A stretch of DNA of 22,473 bases from GCA-003244245 sp964250265 (GTDB lineage: Bacteria; Actinomycetota; Actinomycetes; Mycobacteriales; Pseudonocardiaceae). Position numbers and translations under genes: made by a program. The stretch's first letter is position 1. Each line of letters opens with the position of its first letter. This document shows positions 21,116-22,473 of the stretch, piece by piece. The DNA lies in assembly GCA_964250265.1 (NCBI GenBank), contig CAXUFG010000071.1, positions 1 through 22,473 of the forward strand, given 5' to 3'. The notes beneath the pieces are model-generated. The model was not told where the DNA came from and did no database searches. It was given only the letters and a program-made list of their open reading frames with translations.

Positions 21116-22473
21116 TCAGGTGCGGGGCTTCTCGCGCATCTCGTAGGTCTCGATCTCATCGCCGACCCGCAGGTCGTGGTACGACGAGAGGGTGAGGCCG
21201 CACTCGAAGCCTTCGCGAACCGAGGACGCGTCATCCTTGAACCGGCGTAGTGACGACACCGTGAAGTCCTCACGGACGACCACGTTGTCCCGAAGCAACC
21301 GGGCCTTGGCGTTGCGCCGGATCTCCCCGGAGGTGACCATGCAGCCGGCGATCGTGCCGACCTTGGAGGAGCGGAACACCTCGCGAACCTCGGCGCGGCC
21401 CAGCGATACTTCCTCGTATTCCGGCTTGAGCATGCCCTTGAGGGCCTGCTCGATCTCGTCGATCGCCTGGTAGATCACCGAGTAGTAGCGGATCTCCACG
21501 CCCTCGCGGTTGGCCAGTGCGGTGGCCTTGCCGTCCGCCCGGACGTTGAACCCGAGCACGACGGTGTTGTCCGCGATGGCGAGGTTGATATCGCTCTCGG
21601 TGATCCCACCGACGCCGCGGGAGATGACCCGCAGCTCCACCTCGTCGCCCACGTCGATCTTCAGCAGGGCATCTTCCAGCGCCTCCACGGTGCCGGAGTT
21701 ATCGCCCTTGAGGATCAGGTTGAGCTCGCTGGTCTCCTTGAGTGCGGCGTCCAGGTCTTCCAGGCTGACCCGGCGGCGCCGGGTGGCGAGCTCCGCGTTG
21801 CGCTCCCTGGTCCGCCTGCGATCGGCGATCTGCCGGGCGATGCGGTCCTCGTCGACGACGAGGAAGTTGTCGCCCGCACCCGGGACCGAGGTGAACCCGT
21901 GGACCTGCACCGGTCGCGAGGGCAGCGCCTCGATGACGTCATCGCCGTGCTCATCGACCATCCTGCGGACCCGGCCGTAGGCATCGCCGGCGACCACCGA
22001 GTCACCGACCCGCAGGGTGCCGCGCTGCACCAGCACGGTGGCCACCGGACCACGACCGCGGTCCAGGTGGGCCTCGATCGCCACCCCTTGGGCCTCCATC
22101 TCCGGGTTGGCCCGCAGGTCCAGCGAGGCGTCCGCGGTGAGCAGGATCGCCTCCAGCAGCGAGTCGATGTTGGTGCCTTCCTTGGCGGAGATGTCGACGA
22201 ACATGGTGTCGCCGCCGTACTCCTCGGGCACCAGCCCGTACTCGGTGAGCTGGCCGCGGATCCGGGTCGGATCCGCGTTCTCCTTGTCGATCTTGTTCAC
22301 CGCGACGACGACCGGCACTCCGGCCGCCTTCGCGTGGTTGATCGCCTCCACCGTCTGGGGCATGACGCCATCGTCGGCGGCCACCACCAGCACCGCGATG
22401 TCGGTCGAGCGCGCACCGCGGGCCCGCATGGCGGTGAACGCCTCGTGGCCCGGGGTGTCGATGAAGGTGATCA
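21116..22473 (-). CDS. infB: Translation initiation factor IF-2, C-terminal part (partial)
   Basis: This frame runs off the right edge; 451 residues are visible, with two extra bases of a split codon at the edge. IF-2 is the GTPase that delivers initiator tRNA to the 30S subunit and joins the subunits. The visible part starts at the G3 motif (ITFIDTPGHEAFTAMRARG). The G4 motif (AVNKID) and then domains II, III and IV follow. Family blocks include GRGPVATVLVQRGTLRVGD, LILKGDNSGTVEAL, and the tRNA-binding C-terminal region with EYEEVSLGRAEVREVFR and YHDLRVGDEIETYEM. The N-terminal domains and G1 lie outside the window. It ends one base from a strong hairpin. Confidence 0.97.
   Translation of the reverse strand, partial: ITFIDTPGHEAFTAMRARGARSTDIAVLVVAADDGVMPQTVEAINHAKAAGVPVVVAVNKIDKENADPTRIRGQLTEYGLVPEEYGGDTMFVDISAKEGTNIDSLLEAILLTADASLDLRANPEMEAQGVAIEAHLDRGRGPVATVLVQRGTLRVGDSVVAGDAYGRVRRMVDEHGDDVIEALPSRPVQVHGFTSVPGAGDNFLVVDEDRIARQIADRRRTRERNAELATRRRRVSLEDLDAALKETSELNLILKGDNSGTVEALEDALLKIDVGDEVELRVISRGVGGITESDINLAIADNTVVLGFNVRADGKATALANREGVEIRYYSVIYQAIDEIEQALKGMLKPEYEEVSLGRAEVREVFRSSKVGTIAGCMVTSGEIRRNAKARLLRDNVVVREDFTVSSLRRFKDDASSVREGFECGLTLSSYHDLRVGDEIETYEMREKPRT

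Noticed and set aside
1..22473. CRISPR arrays, tRNA or rRNA genes, insertion sequences or prophage genes
   Set aside because: I saw no spaced repeats, cloverleaf-like sequence, transposase or phage protein anywhere on either strand by reading; no search tool was run.

Overview
The window is a GC-rich chromosomal segment from an actinobacterium, most likely of the Pseudonocardiales/Corynebacteriales side. The evidence is the conserved block infB - rbfA - truB - ribF - rpsO - pnp - M16 peptidase - dapB - thyX - dapA - rnj - ftsK, all on the minus strand. This is essentially the order known from mycobacteria. A mycothiol-dependent-type enzyme family, an F420/PPOX-type flavoprotein, ThyX in place of ThyA, and frequent GTG starts with GTGA/ATGA stop-start overlaps fit the same assignment. 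No species can be named from the sequence alone.

Layout, read in the minus-strand direction of most genes (right to left). Translation and RNA genes come first: infB (cut by the right edge), a DUF503/YlxP protein, rbfA, an unusual acyl-CoA-dehydrogenase-fold protein, truB, ribF, a small HTH protein, rpsO and pnp. A processing-type M16 zinc peptidase and dapB follow. A plus-strand GNAT acetyltransferase then converges on dapB, and a minus-strand YcaQ/AlkX-like DNA glycosylase diverges from it. Between these two lies a 10-N assembly gap flanked by a perfect 19-bp inverted repeat and long C and G runs. A plus-strand pair follows: a ribbon-helix-helix (RHH) protein and a DUF4097 beta-helix protein. 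The RHH gene is divergent from thyX. Then come thyX, an F420/PPOX flavoprotein, a TIGR03085-type DinB/mycothiol protein, dapA and rnj. A divergent TetR regulator/FAD monooxygenase pair sits between rnj and ftsK. The N-terminal 197 residues of FtsK run off the left edge.

How the genes fit together: infB, rbfA, truB and rpsO serve translation initiation, 30S maturation, tRNA modification and the ribosome. pnp and rnj are the main 3' and 5' ribonucleases of the RNA degradosome. dapA and dapB are consecutive steps of lysine/diaminopimelate synthesis, and thyX and ribF supply dTMP and flavins. The accessory parts are the TetR/monooxygenase pair, the RHH/DUF4097 pair, the GNAT/glycosylase pair and the acyl-CoA-dehydrogenase-like gene.

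The best candidate for something undescribed is the RHH/DUF4097 module. It has a 12-bp-period array of GACGTC-like hexamers laid over a leaderless promoter, and its beta-helix partner carries TGSG motifs about every 18 residues. Other notable structures are a triplicated truB/ribF stop-start junction, a 21-bp perfect hairpin directly after infB, recurrent TAGCGT-N7/8-ATG leaderless-type promoters, and an ACAD-like protein with alanine at the catalytic glutamate position. No gene-free stretch exceeds 300 bases; the longest is the rpsO-pnp spacer of 215 bases. I saw no tRNA, rRNA, CRISPR array, insertion sequence or prophage gene.
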